From assembly GCA_041739465.1 (NCBI GenBank), contig JBGSNX010000074.1, forward strand, positions 1 through 29,761: 29,761 bases of DNA, read 5' to 3'. Each line of letters opens with the position of its first letter. The first letter of the stretch is position 1. This DNA comes from BOKV01 sp041739465. Its GTDB lineage: Bacteria; Pseudomonadota; Alphaproteobacteria; Rhizobiales; Rhizobiaceae. This document shows, in pieces, positions 7,552-14,655 of this stretch. A program made the position numbers and the translations under genes. The notes under the pieces are model-generated. The model saw nothing but the letters and a program-made list of their open reading frames with translations. It ran no database searches and was not told where the DNA came from.

Positions 7552-8340
7552 CTAGCGCAGTTTTCCGGAAAGTTGAAGGATAAAGCCGATGCTGAACAAG
7601 TACAGCCCACTCAATGCAATGACGACGTCCACCCACAGGGGACTGTCGATCCTGCCGGGAGAGTCCATACTCAGCAGCAGCGCCACCAGTCCGGCAGCCA
7701 TCCAGATGGCAAAAACGATGAGGGATGGTACGCGCATGATCTTCACCCGCACCGGATGGATGAAAATTACCGGTACAAATGTCAAAATGGCGGTGACCAC
7801 AACAAAAACGAATGACAGCAATTGCGAAGGTGAAACGATAAACAACGTGAACACCACCATGTTCCAAGCCACCGGAAAGCCCTTGAAGCCATAGTGTTCG
7901 GTCTTCATCCGCGTATCGGCATAATAAATGGCGCTGGTAATTACGATGATCGCAGCTGCGGTAAACGACAGATAACTTCCCATCAGCCCACTCTGGTAAA
8001 GGGCGAAAGCTGGAATGATGACGTATGTGGTGTAGTCCACCACATTGTCCAGCATGTCGCCGGACCAATAGGGCCACCAGCGCTTGACTTCCAGGCGCCG
8101 TGCCAGCGGTCCGTCAATTCCGTCAACGACGAGCGCAACCCCGAGCCAGAAGAAGCACTTTACAAAATCGTGCTCAGCGGCAGCAACCAATGACAGGAAC
8201 GCGAAAAACGCTCCAGAAGCAGTCAGGATATGAACGCCGAAAGCCCAAAGGGCTGCCTTGGATACTCCAAACAAATCTTTCTTCCCGTCGATGGAAACTT
8301 GCCCCCCGCGGCTTGTGACATTTTCGTGAAAAGGGTGCAA
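7552..8340 (-). CDS. pcs: Phosphatidylcholine synthase (CDP-alcohol phosphatidyltransferase)
   Basis: This membrane enzyme condenses CDP-diacylglycerol with free choline to give phosphatidylcholine and CMP, a pathway known from rhizobia, Brucella and relatives. The modified CDP-alcohol phosphotransferase motif of Pcs is intact: DG at 76-77, AR at 80-81, twelve residues, G94, D98, D102. The segment VHILTASGAF before it and SAIYYADTRMKTEHY and NFxHPVR-like FIHPVRVK after it match my memory of Sinorhizobium Pcs. About eight hydrophobic helices are present. The 5' end is unsettled: the frame has no ATG, beginning with TTG at 8340 after a stop, or TTG at 8274, which gives an N-terminus of family-like length and has GGGAAG upstream. 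A G6 run at 8302-8307 separates this frame from an ATG-led one. A terC-like gene follows. Confidence 0.9.
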   Translation of the reverse strand: MHPFHENVTSRGGQVSIDGKKDLFGVSKAALWAFGVHILTASGAFFAFLSLVAAAEHDFVKCFFWLGVALVVDGIDGPLARRLEVKRWWPYWSGDMLDNVVDYTTYVIIPAFALYQSGLMGSYLSFTAAAIIVITSAIYYADTRMKTEHYGFKGFPVAWNMVVFTLFIVSPSQLLSFVFVVVTAILTFVPVIFIHPVRVKIMRVPSLIVFAIWMAAGLVALLLSMDSPGRIDSPLWVDVVIALSGLYLFSIGFILQLSGKLR

Positions 8341-8342
8341 CC

Positions 8343-8371
8343 TTGACGGTGTTTCCCATCAAGCCTGTGAT
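8343..8371 (+). promoter_or_regulatory. Candidate promoter for the Ubi-type hydroxylase gene
   Basis: TTGACG at 8343-8348 and TGTGAT at 8366-8371 are separated by 17 bases, resembling a housekeeping sigma promoter with a good -35 and a weak -10 box. It would start transcription near 8378, about 87 bases before the ATG at 8465. Assigned by eye only. Confidence 0.3.
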
Positions 8372-8377
8372 GGAAAC
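8351..8377. repeat. Inverted repeat between pcs and the hydroxylase gene
   Basis: GTTTCCCATCA (8351-8361) and TGATGGAAAC (8368-8377) are complementary over ten pairs with one bulged C, around a six-base spacer. It lies 10 bases upstream of the TTG at 8340 on the pcs side, and over the candidate -10 region on the hydroxylase side. It could be an operator or a leader hairpin masking the pcs ribosome site. Confidence 0.5.
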
Positions 8378-8464
8378 AAGTCCCATTTGACGCAGGCCGC
8401 CTATCGGCCTTCACGTCTTGCCCGAATGGCCCTATTTCTTGCTTGGGAAAAGAGGTGCATTGCC

Positions 8465-9661
8465 ATGAAAGATCATTTCGAGGTTCTGGTTTCGGGTGGC
8501 GGGCTTGCAGGCAATGCAGCGGCACTGGCCTTTGCCATATCCGGGTTTGAGGTCGCGCTTGTTGCGCCCAAACCTGCATATCCCGATCGACGAACAACCG
8601 CCCTTTTGTCGAATTCGGTCGACTACCTCAATTCATTGGGTGTGTGGAAAAAGGTCGAAGGCAAGTCAGCTCCCCTCAAGACCATGCGCATCATCGATGC
8701 GACCAACCGGCTTGTGCGCGCGCCTGAACTCTCTTTCCATTCCTCCGAAATCGATCTTCCAGCCTTTGGCTACAATGTCGCAAACATCGATTTGGTAGAA
8801 GCGCTTGCTGCAGCCTGCACAACCAGCGGCAAGGTGGTTTTCGTCGAAGACAGTGTTGAAGATGCAGTGTTTGGCGCAGAGATCCAGACCGTGACTTTGA
8901 GCGGTGGCAAGGTTCTTTCAGCAAACCTCCTGGTTGGTGCAGATGGCCGCAATTCTGCAGTACGGCGTCTTGCGGGTCTGGGCGAGCGTGAATGGTCTTA
9001 TCCTCAGCAGGCGCTTGTGCTGAATTTCAAACATACCCAGCCGCATGACGATGCCAGCACGGAGTTTCATACGCCGGAAGGGCCGTTCACCTTTGTACCG
9101 CTCGAAAGCCGCCGCTGCAGCCTTGTCTGGGTCATGCAGCCGGAAAAAGCGGAAGTGCGAAAGAATTTGCCGACGCCAGAACTGGAACGCCAGATAGAGC
9201 AGCAGATGCACTCGTTGCTGGGCAAGATCAGCATTGATTCGCCGATCCAGAGCTGGCCTATGACGGGCCTTGCCGCTCGCCAATTTGGCAAGTCCGGCGT
9301 CATTGTGGTGGGCGATGCAGCGCATGTATTCCCGCCGATCGGCGCTCAGGGCTTCAACCTTGGCATTCGGGACGTGGAACTTGCAGCGTCTCTTGCTTCA
9401 AGCCTGTCGGCGGATCGCCTTGGGGAGATCGGTGCACGCTATTCAGCCAAACGCAGGCTCGACATTCACACCCGCACCTTTTCAGTCGACCTTTTGAACC
9501 GCTCGCTGTTGTCCGGTTTTCTTCCGGTGCAAATGGCAAGGCTGGCCGGCATGCAGGCGCTCGCGTCCATCGGGCCGTTGCGCCGTCTTGCCATGCGCGA
9601 AGGTGTTTCGCCGGGTTGGCAATTGAAACGCATTGCCGAGAAAATGTCGTTCCGACGCTGA
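8465..9661 (+). CDS. UbiH/UbiF/Coq6-type FAD-dependent hydroxylase
   Basis: A 398-residue flavin monooxygenase of the UbiH/UbiF/VisC/Coq6 family, which hydroxylates the aromatic ring of ubiquinone precursors. The FAD-binding GGGLAG sits at residues 11-16, the mid-protein motif LVGADGRNSAVR near 155-166, and the second FAD motif GDAAHVFPPIGAQGFN starts at 283. The start at 8465 is chosen because AGAGGTG lies 11 bases upstream and the Rossmann strand then begins at residue 6; the frame is open upstream to 8387 but that extension is outside the family. In alphaproteobacteria one or two such enzymes (UbiL, UbiM, UbiH types) cover different ring positions, and the position used by this one cannot be read from the sequence. 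It ends 7 bases from the convergent AEC gene. Confidence 0.9.
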   Translation: MKDHFEVLVSGGGLAGNAAALAFAISGFEVALVAPKPAYPDRRTTALLSNSVDYLNSLGVWKKVEGKSAPLKTMRIIDATNRLVRAPELSFHSSEIDLPAFGYNVANIDLVEALAAACTTSGKVVFVEDSVEDAVFGAEIQTVTLSGGKVLSANLLVGADGRNSAVRRLAGLGEREWSYPQQALVLNFKHTQPHDDASTEFHTPEGPFTFVPLESRRCSLVWVMQPEKAEVRKNLPTPELERQIEQQMHSLLGKISIDSPIQSWPMTGLAARQFGKSGVIVVGDAAHVFPPIGAQGFNLGIRDVELAASLASSLSADRLGEIGARYSAKRRLDIHTRTFSVDLLNRSLLSGFLPVQMARLAGMQALASIGPLRRLAMREGVSPGWQLKRIAEKMSFRR

Positions 9662-9668
9662 TTTTGCG

Positions 9669-10643
9669 TCAGCCCGACAGCCATGCAAAGGCGGCAGCCA
9701 CCATGCCTGCCTTGGCCATATAGAGGTATAGCGTCACTGTCACCACGGCCATGGCTGTGCTTAGTACCACGGCACTGGAGGCGCGCTCCTGCCAAACACC
9801 ATATTGCTGGGCAATCACGAATACGTTCGTTGCGCATGGCAGGGCACCCATCAGGACCGCTGCTTCGACCCATATCGGCGATGTCTGCGGGGCTGCAAAC
9901 GCCAGAAGCGCCAATACCAGCATTGGCTGCAAGACAAGCTTGGTCGGCAATATGTAGCTCAGTTCCAATGGAATACGTTTCAGCGGTCGCAAAGCCGCGG
10001 TGACACCCATGGCAAAAAGTGCGCAGGGAGCAGCGGCCAGTGACATGTTTTCCAGCAGTTTGTCAGCCACAGGTGGCAGTTGGACGGCAAAGGCTGCACC
10101 AGCCACACCTGCGATTGTCGCCAGAATGAACGGATGGGTGAAAATCCGCTTGAGGATCTGCAGGATCAGCGCGGCCGGTTTCGTGCCGTCATTGGCATGA
10201 AACGCCATAAGCAGCGGCGCGAGCGTGAAATGCAGCGAGTTGTCGAAGCAAAACACAAGCGCCACCGCCACGCCAGCTTCCGGCCCGAATGCTGCCAGCG
10301 CCAGTGGTGGCCCCATGTAGCCGATGTTGCCATAGGCGCCGGCAAAACCTTGAATGGTTGCCTCGCCGACATTTCCGCCATTGCGAAAACCGGCAATGAA
10401 AAACGACATGCAGAAAATCAGCAAGGTCGCAAAGGTTGTTGCGGCAATGAAGGGCAGATTGGCAAATTCAGAAACGGGGGTCCGCGAGAGCAGCCGGAAA
10501 AACATGGCCGGCAGCGCAATGTAAACGACAAAAAAGTTCAGCCAGGCCAGCCCTTCCAGGGGCAGCTTCATGATGCGACCGGAAAGATAGCCCAGGAACA
10601 CCAGGCCAAAAAGCGGGAGAACGAGTTCAAAAACCTGAAACAT
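9669..10643 (-). CDS. AEC family transporter
   Basis: A 324-residue membrane protein of the auxin efflux carrier (AEC) family, the usual length. The N-terminal stretch VLPLFGLVFLGYLSGR and the following helix LNFFVVYIALPAMFF are typical, as is AFAGAYGNIGYMG-like text (GFAGAYGNIGYMGPPL) near residue 106, with an aromatic/glycine break in the first half. About ten hydrophobic helices form two inverted halves. Bacterial AEC members carry small organic acids such as malate or malonate; bacterial auxin transport should not be assumed. The gene stands alone, divergent from hspQ and convergent with the hydroxylase. Confidence 0.9.
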   Translation of the reverse strand: MFQVFELVLPLFGLVFLGYLSGRIMKLPLEGLAWLNFFVVYIALPAMFFRLLSRTPVSEFANLPFIAATTFATLLIFCMSFFIAGFRNGGNVGEATIQGFAGAYGNIGYMGPPLALAAFGPEAGVAVALVFCFDNSLHFTLAPLLMAFHANDGTKPAALILQILKRIFTHPFILATIAGVAGAAFAVQLPPVADKLLENMSLAAAPCALFAMGVTAALRPLKRIPLELSYILPTKLVLQPMLVLALLAFAAPQTSPIWVEAAVLMGALPCATNVFVIAQQYGVWQERASSAVVLSTAMAVVTVTLYLYMAKAGMVAAAFAWLSG

Positions 10644-10660
10644 GCTTCATGACGAAATGA

Positions 10661-10688
10661 TTGCGAAAATGCGCATCTGCGCTATCTT
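10661..10688 (+). promoter_or_regulatory. Candidate hspQ promoter
   Basis: TTGCGA (10661-10666) and TATCTT (10683-10688) are 16 bases apart, giving a predicted start near 10695 and a leader of about 55 bases. It looks like a housekeeping promoter; I see no CTTGAA-type heat-shock box next to it. Confidence 0.4.
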
Positions 10689-10750
10689 CGAAGGTTGAAG
10701 AATGCTGCGACCTTCTCAAAGTCAGGTCACAGCCGCGACATGGAAAACAG

Positions 10751-11116
10751 ATGAACACGCAGCAATCCCAATCCGGCAATCCACCGCCAGTCATGAAGAC
10801 CGCAAAATATCACATCGGACAGGTGGTAAAGCACCGCATATGCCCGTTCCGCGGTGTCATTTTTGATGTAGATCCGGAGTTCGGAAACACCGACGAATGG
10901 TACGAGTCCATACCGGCGGAAATCCGGCCCCGCAAGGACCAGCCATTCTATCACCTGTTCGCCGAAAACGCCGAGTCGGAATACATCGCTTATGTTTCCG
11001 AACAGAACCTTCTGGCCGACGACAATCCAGAACCGGTGCGCCACCCGCAGGTCGAAGAGATTTTTGTACGCAAACCAAACGGCACGTACAGCGCAAAGGC
11101 GCCGCATCGCCACTGA
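10751..11116 (+). CDS. hspQ: Heat shock protein HspQ (YccV-like hemimethylated DNA-binding)
   Basis: A small soluble protein of 121 residues with the HspQ/YccV domain. Conserved text includes KYHIGQVVKHRICPFRGVIFDVDPEF and, after a loop, DQPFYHLFAE and YIAYVSEQNLL. In E. coli HspQ modulates Lon protease and DnaA stability and binds hemimethylated DNA in vitro. The domain begins about residue 15 from the ATG at 10751; an ATG at 10793 (MKTAKYHIGQ) gives the family-length form of 107 residues but has no ribosome site, while the frame upstream to 10661 would cover the promoter. The final HPQVEEIF segment is typical of alphaproteobacterial versions. A bidirectional terminator follows. Confidence 0.92.
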   Translation: MNTQQSQSGNPPPVMKTAKYHIGQVVKHRICPFRGVIFDVDPEFGNTDEWYESIPAEIRPRKDQPFYHLFAENAESEYIAYVSEQNLLADDNPEPVRHPQVEEIFVRKPNGTYSAKAPHRH

Positions 11117-11143
11117 AAAGATTGTTGAATGCTTTGTTGAGAC

Positions 11144-11174
11144 AAAAAAATGCCCGCTTCAAGCGGGCATTTTT
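11144..11174. terminator. Bidirectional terminator between hspQ and ialB-like gene
   Basis: AAAAATGCCCGC / GCGGGCATTTT with a five-base TTCAA loop is flanked by an A run on the left and T run on the right, so it can end transcripts from both convergent genes. Confidence 0.88.
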
Positions 11175-11197
11175 GCAATCGGTATGCGGACACGAGG

Positions 11198-11836
11198 TCA
11201 GTTGGCAGTAGTTGTGCCGCCCTTGGCCTTGTCCTGCTCGGCCTGAAGCTTCTTGCGCTGCTCCTCAGCCTTCTTGCGCAACTCTTCCTGCAATTCGCGC
11301 TGGCGCTGTTCAAGTTCGTCGCGCTTGAGCGGCTCGCCATCATAGGCGCCGGTGAAGCCTTCCAGCGTAACGGTCACGGGATTTGGCTTGTTCTGGAAAT
11401 TGGTGGACGTCACGACGATGCCCTTGCCGCTTTTGAGCAATGCGACAAGATTGTCGTCGAGCTGAACTTCAGCCATGCAGCTCTGCGGGAAGCAGAACGC
11501 ATAAGGAATTGCGACTTCCTTCTTGTCATCCACCTTCAGCTTGATGCCGGGCGGGATCAGGCGGCCGGTTGGAACAGTGATCTGGAAAACGCGGCGGTTC
11601 ACTTTGCCTTTGATTTCGGCGAGCGAAATGGCGGTAACCACCTGACCGGTGGATGCCACAGACTGGAACTGAACATTGCAGATGTCATTGTCTTCCTGCT
11701 TGGAGCAGACCTTGAACCAGCCATTTGTCGGAGGCTGTTGCTGTCCGCGTGCAGGCGCGCCAAAAATGGCAGCAGCAAAAAAGGATGCGGCAGCGAGGAT
11801 TACCGCCTTTTTCAAGGTGGGTGTCGAGATTGTCAT
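11198..11836 (-). CDS. Invasion-associated locus B (IalB) family secreted protein
   Basis: A 212-residue exported protein. Residues 1-30 form a signal peptide (TLKKAVILAAASFFAAAIFGAPARG). The mature part has the IalB-type layout: GWFKVCSKQEDNDICNVQ, then a beta-rich stretch, then PYAFCFPQSCMAEV, giving two cysteine pairs likely to be disulfide-bonded in the periplasm. IalB of Bartonella aids erythrocyte entry, but IalB-family proteins are widespread in free-living Hyphomicrobiales and their role there is unclear. The last 45 residues are a highly charged heptad-like segment rich in E, K, R and Q, probably a coiled coil, which is not part of the core domain. ATG 11836 with AAAGGGCG upstream is chosen over the frame's longer extension to 12049, which has no signal peptide. 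Confidence 0.88.
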   Translation of the reverse strand: MTISTPTLKKAVILAAASFFAAAIFGAPARGQQQPPTNGWFKVCSKQEDNDICNVQFQSVASTGQVVTAISLAEIKGKVNRRVFQITVPTGRLIPPGIKLKVDDKKEVAIPYAFCFPQSCMAEVQLDDNLVALLKSGKGIVVTSTNFQNKPNPVTVTLEGFTGAYDGEPLKRDELEQRQRELQEELRKKAEEQRKKLQAEQDKAKGGTTTAN

Positions 11837-12099
11837 GAAAACGCCCTTTGCGTTTGAATTCCATTGCTGAGCCGACGGCTTCCTGGGAAACCTGGTTTTC
11901 GCAACCCTTTGCCAACCCGCGATGCGATCTTCGATACCACAATTTTGGCAGCAAAGTGTCCTGAGCCAGCTCCAGCTTCCCTTTGCACAAGGGATGGTGT
12001 TTTTCCAGTGCAACGAGAAAAAAGAATGGCCACATGGTAACCTTGCCACGGGACAGTGCCTGATTCACCAGCTGTTTTTGTAAAACCGGAACGATTCCA
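11837..12099. other. Divergent intergenic region, no gene seen
   Basis: This 263-base spacer must hold the promoters of the ialB-like gene (leftward) and the peptide-binding protein gene (rightward). Minus-strand frames run through it but show no family text. I could not assign convincing -35/-10 pairs. Confidence 0.4.
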
Positions 12100-13941
12100 A
12101 TGCGCCGTTTTCATCTCCAAACGCTTGTTGCCACGCTCATTGCCGTGGTTGGCGTCGGGTTTGCTCAGGTTTGCGGGGCGCAGGAGCCACCTTTCAAACA
12201 CGCGATCTCCATGCTTGGAGAGCCCGCCCTGCCTGCAGATTTCAGCCATTTTCCCTACGCCAATCCCGATGCGCCACAGGGCGGCACAATCACCTATGGC
12301 GTGATTGGAACGTTTGATTCGCTCAATCCGTTCGTCCTCAACAGCATGCGCACCACTGCAAGGGGCATGTGGGACCCCGAATTCGGCAAACTGGTGTTTG
12401 AATCGCTGATGACGCGCAGCGCCGACGAACCCTTCTCGCTCTACGGGCTTCTGGCCGATGGCGCCTACATGCCGGATGATCGATCCCACATCGAATTTTC
12501 GATCAATCCAGCGGCCAAATGGTCGGATGGAAAGGCTGTGACACCGGAAGATGTCATTTTCACCTATGAATTGCTGACTGCAAAAGGGCGTCCGCCATTC
12601 AATGCCCGCATGAAGAAGATCGCAAAAATTGAAAAAACTGGTGATCGCAGGGTCAAATTCACTTTCAATGCGGATGCTGACCGTGAATTTCCGCTGATCG
12701 TGGCCGGTTTTATGCCCGTGCTGCCAAAACACGCGACCAATGTTGACGAATTTGAGAACTCGACACTGGTTCCGCCGCTCGGCTCTGGGCCGTATCTCAT
12801 TGAAACGGTCGAACCGGGCAGCCGGATCAAATACAGGAAGCGCCCGGACTACTGGGGCAAGGACATTCCCGCCAATCGCGGCCACCTTAACTTCGATCAG
12901 GTTTCGATCGACTATTTCGGTTCGGCCCAAGCCAGGTTTGAAGCCTTCAAGAAAGGGCTTTTCGACGTTTATGCAGAAGGCGACCCAGCGGAATGGGAGC
13001 GTGCCTATGATTTTCCGGCAGTTGCAGAGGGGCGGGTCAAGAAAGAGGTCTTCAAGGTCGGCACCCCCTCCAACATGTATGGTTTTGTGTTCAATTCCCG
13101 AAAGCCAGTGTTCAAGGACCGGCAGGTGCGCGCCGCACTTTCAATGCTGTTTGACTTTGAATGGGTGAACAAGAACCTGTTTTTTGGTGCCTACAGCCGA
13201 ACGGGTAGTTTCTGGCAAGGGTCTGAAGTTTCGGCGCTCGCAAGGCCGGCCGATGCGCTGGAAAAAGAATTGCTGTCGCCCTTCCCGGACTCCGTCAGCG
13301 CTGATGTGCTTGATGGTACCTACAAACCGGCTGTGACCGACGGGTCTGGCCGTGACCGCAAGGTGCTGCGGGCTGCGCTCGATATCCTGAAAAATGCCGG
13401 GTTTTCCACCAGTGCCGAAAAACTTGTCGGCCCGGACGGCAAGCCTTTGTTTTTTGAAATCATGACCAAGGGCGAAAGCGAAGAGCGCCTTGCCATTGCC
13501 TACAAACGTTCGCTGGAGGTTCTTGGGATAACAGTGGAATTGCGTGGCGTGGACGATGCGCAATACCAGCGGCGGGTTCAGGAATTTGACTACGACATGA
13601 TCCTTGCCAGTTACTCAACTTCGCTTTCGCCGGGCGCTGAACAGGAAGGCCGGTGGCTTTCTTCTTCGCGGGACAATCCGGGCAGTTTCAATTATGCAGG
13701 TGCCGCCGATCCTGCCATCGACGCCATGGTGCGAGCGGTTTTGTCTGCAAAAGAGCCGGCACAATTCACCGCCGCCGTGCGTGCGCTGGACCGGGTCTTG
13801 ATTTCGGGCCATTATCTGGTCCCGCTGTTTCACCTTCCGTCCCAGCGAGTTGCCTACTGGACAAGACTGGAACACCCGCAAAAGACGCCACTATTCGGCG
13901 TCAATTATCCGGTTTGGTGGGCAAAGCCTGCTGCAAATTGA
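12100..13941 (+). CDS. Extracellular solute-binding protein family 5 (YejA-like)
   Basis: A 613-residue periplasmic peptide-binding protein. A signal peptide covers about residues 1-27, ending CGAQE. The mature protein has the SBP_bac_5 framework: NPDAPQGGTITYG, TFDSLNPFVL, FESLMTRSADEPFSLYGLLAD, and KWSDGKAVTPEDVIFTYE near residue 140. These are characteristic of the YejA branch, whose E. coli member is linked to import of microcin C and peptides. The C-terminus YPVWWAK also fits. No permease or ATPase genes are adjacent, so it is either an orphan binding protein that docks to a distant YejBEF complex or has a separate role. The next gene follows after 24 bases on the same strand. Confidence 0.92.
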   Translation: MRRFHLQTLVATLIAVVGVGFAQVCGAQEPPFKHAISMLGEPALPADFSHFPYANPDAPQGGTITYGVIGTFDSLNPFVLNSMRTTARGMWDPEFGKLVFESLMTRSADEPFSLYGLLADGAYMPDDRSHIEFSINPAAKWSDGKAVTPEDVIFTYELLTAKGRPPFNARMKKIAKIEKTGDRRVKFTFNADADREFPLIVAGFMPVLPKHATNVDEFENSTLVPPLGSGPYLIETVEPGSRIKYRKRPDYWGKDIPANRGHLNFDQVSIDYFGSAQARFEAFKKGLFDVYAEGDPAEWERAYDFPAVAEGRVKKEVFKVGTPSNMYGFVFNSRKPVFKDRQVRAALSMLFDFEWVNKNLFFGAYSRTGSFWQGSEVSALARPADALEKELLSPFPDSVSADVLDGTYKPAVTDGSGRDRKVLRAALDILKNAGFSTSAEKLVGPDGKPLFFEIMTKGESEERLAIAYKRSLEVLGITVELRGVDDAQYQRRVQEFDYDMILASYSTSLSPGAEQEGRWLSSSRDNPGSFNYAGAADPAIDAMVRAVLSAKEPAQFTAAVRALDRVLISGHYLVPLFHLPSQRVAYWTRLEHPQKTPLFGVNYPVWWAKPAAN

Positions 13942-13965
13942 ATTGAACGGAGTTTACTTTTCGCC

Positions 13966-14646
13966 ATGACAAACAAAGCCGAAAAACCGGAAGTTCGCAT
14001 CGACATCGTGTCGGATGTGATGTGCCCATGGTGCTTCATCGGAAAACAGAATTTGGAAGCGGCGGCAAAGCTTGTCGATACCGTCAATCTTACGATTGCC
14101 TGGCATCCCTATCAGCTCGACCCCACCATTCCGCCGCAAGGCCGGGACCGCCGCGAATATCTCAATGCCAAATTTGGCGGCGAAGATCGCGCCAAAGCCA
14201 TTTATGCGCGCGTTACCGAAGCGGGGAAAGCATCGGGCATCGGGTTTGATTTCGATGCCATCGAAGTATCGCCCAACACGCTGGACGCACACCGGCTGAT
14301 CCGGTGGGCGGGCGGAAATGGTGAGCAGGTGCAGGAAATTGTCGTGCGCCGCCTGTTCGAACTTTACTTTACCGCTGGCGTCAACATTGGCGATCACGCC
14401 GTGCTGGCGGATGTCGCGGCGGAAGCTGGAATGGACCGCAATCTTGTGCTGGAGTTGCTAGCAAGCGAGGCCGATGTGGAAAATGTCGGCAACGAAATCG
14501 AGCACGCCCGCAGGATGGGTGTAACGGGCGTTCCGTGCTTCATTTTCGATGGCAAGCATGCCGTAATGGGTGCGCAACCACCCGAAGCACTGGCGCAAGC
14601 GATTGCCCAAGTCGCGGTGGAAAAACTGGCCCCGCAACAGGGTTAG
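13966..14646 (+). CDS. DsbA family oxidoreductase (FrnE-like)
   Basis: A 226-residue thioredoxin-fold protein of the DsbA/FrnE/2-hydroxychromene-2-carboxylate isomerase clan. The redox motif CPWC is at residues 20-23 directly after the first strand (IDIVSDVM), and the cis-proline loop TGVPCF has its proline near 190. A helical insert separates them, as in FrnE. No signal peptide is seen, so it should be cytoplasmic, unlike DsbA. FrnE-type proteins catalyse disulfide exchange and have been tied to oxidative-stress tolerance in Deinococcus. The intact CxxC argues for oxidoreductase and not isomerase. It probably shares a transcript with the binding-protein gene and ends 9 bases from convergent mfd. 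Confidence 0.9.
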   Translation: MTNKAEKPEVRIDIVSDVMCPWCFIGKQNLEAAAKLVDTVNLTIAWHPYQLDPTIPPQGRDRREYLNAKFGGEDRAKAIYARVTEAGKASGIGFDFDAIEVSPNTLDAHRLIRWAGGNGEQVQEIVVRRLFELYFTAGVNIGDHAVLADVAAEAGMDRNLVLELLASEADVENVGNEIEHARRMGVTGVPCFIFDGKHAVMGAQPPEALAQAIAQVAVEKLAPQQG

Positions 14647-14655
14647 TTTGCTGCG

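Noticed and set aside
11837..12049. N-terminal extension of the ialB-like protein
   Set aside because: The extra 71 residues have no signal peptide and would bury the clear signal sequence starting at 11836.
11833..12930. 365-codon minus-strand frame opposite the start of the YejA-like gene
   Set aside because: No recognisable motif; it covers the signal peptide and conserved N-terminal domain of the real gene on the other strand and would swallow the whole divergent promoter region.
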